A stretch of DNA of 22,524 nt from UBA1737 sp964474685 (GTDB lineage: Bacteria > Bacillota_I > Bacilli_A > ML615J-28 > CAG-313). This document shows, piece by piece, positions 22,354-22,524 of this stretch. The notes under the pieces are model-generated. The model was given only the letters and a program-made list of their open reading frames with translations. It had not been told where the DNA came from and did no database searches. Position 1 is the stretch's first letter, and each line of letters opens with the position of its first letter. The stretch covers positions 1 to 22,524 of the forward strand of contig CAYYTE010000017.1 in NCBI GenBank assembly GCA_964474685.1, in the 5' to 3' direction. The position numbers were made by a program, and so were the translations under genes.

Positions 22354-22524
22354 TCATTTTATTTTTTCAATATCAATCTCAAATGTCCTTTTCCATGGCA
22401 ACCAAGTCTTAAACGTATGATGATGTAAAAATTCATCATATTTTTTAAACTCTGCCTCAATTAATTCTTCAGCATACCTATATTCATCACCTAATTGATA
22501 TACATTAATATTGTCTTTTATTAA
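22354..22524 (-). CDS. C-terminal end of an unrecognised protein
   Basis: The frame is open from the window edge to TGA (22354-22356) and gives the last 56 residues. They are charged and aromatic: EYRYAEELIEAEFKKYDEF, a HHH run, then WLPWKRTFEIDIEKIK. The stop lies against the Shine-Dalgarno of the FAD oxidoreductase gene, which indicates one operon. I do not recognise it, and too little is present to assign a function. Confidence 0.7.
   Translation of the reverse strand, partial: LIKDNINVYQLGDEYRYAEELIEAEFKKYDEFLHHHTFKTWLPWKRTFEIDIEKIK

Noticed and set aside
1..22524. Possible mobile island or defence system
   Set aside because: No integrase, transposase, tRNA attachment site, toxin pair, nuclease/helicase cluster or shift in base composition that I can see; the genes are core functions.

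Overview
The window reads as the chromosome of a low-GC Gram-positive bacterium (Bacillota). The DNA is AT-rich, the Shine-Dalgarno sequences are strong (AGGAGG type), and the sigma-A promoters are close to consensus. HrcA/CIRCE control is present. UGA is used as a stop codon and Trp is UGG, so this is not a Mycoplasma code. Gene content and divergence would fit an Erysipelotrichia-like lineage, but that placement is inference from style, not from a marker search. Almost all genes are on the minus strand; only tcdA and a two-gene phosphatase/membrane-protein pair are on plus.

Minus-strand blocks, from the right end. (1) 20557-22524: the end of an unrecognised gene, an FAD-dependent oxidoreductase and a small flavin-reductase-fold protein. 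(2) 19589-20466 (+): a histidine phosphatase coupled to a 95-residue membrane protein. (3) 17448-19414: a guanylate-kinase-like P-loop protein, a DUF1461/TIGR01906-like four-helix membrane protein and a YgjP-type HExxH metallopeptidase. (4) 15965-17242: a lone XRE-type regulator with a long helical C-terminus, preceded by a repeat-rich operator-like region. (5) 13060-15828: a tRNA wobble-uridine operon (trmR, trhP1, trhP2). It runs into greA-mtnN and a zinc-ribbon membrane protein, which have their own consensus promoter.

(6) 10516-11241 (+): tcdA (tRNA ct6A formation), divergent from (7) 5513-10154. Block 7 is yqeG, yqeH, yqeK, rsfS, a ROK-type kinase-like protein and a metallo-beta-lactamase-fold hydrolase, read as one compact, mostly overlapping operon. 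(8) 654-5402: the heat-shock operon hrcA-grpE-dnaK-dnaJ, driven by a perfect-consensus promoter whose -35 sits inside a CIRCE operator and closed by a clear terminator. (9) 1-555: the 5' part of a lipoprotein with a Listeria-Bacteroides (InlB B-type) repeat.

The themes are protein folding, ribosome assembly (YqeH, RsfS), tRNA modification (TcdA, TrmR, TrhP) and methyl-donor by-product recycling (MtnN). I see no tRNA or rRNA gene, CRISPR array, intact insertion sequence, prophage or obvious defence system. Mostly this is a core housekeeping region. The less explained parts are the ROK/MBL tail of the ribosome-assembly operon, the XRE regulator with its repeats, the three-gene block 17448-19414, and several small membrane proteins. 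For several genes the longest possible reading frame begins inside its own Shine-Dalgarno sequence; I moved those starts downstream.
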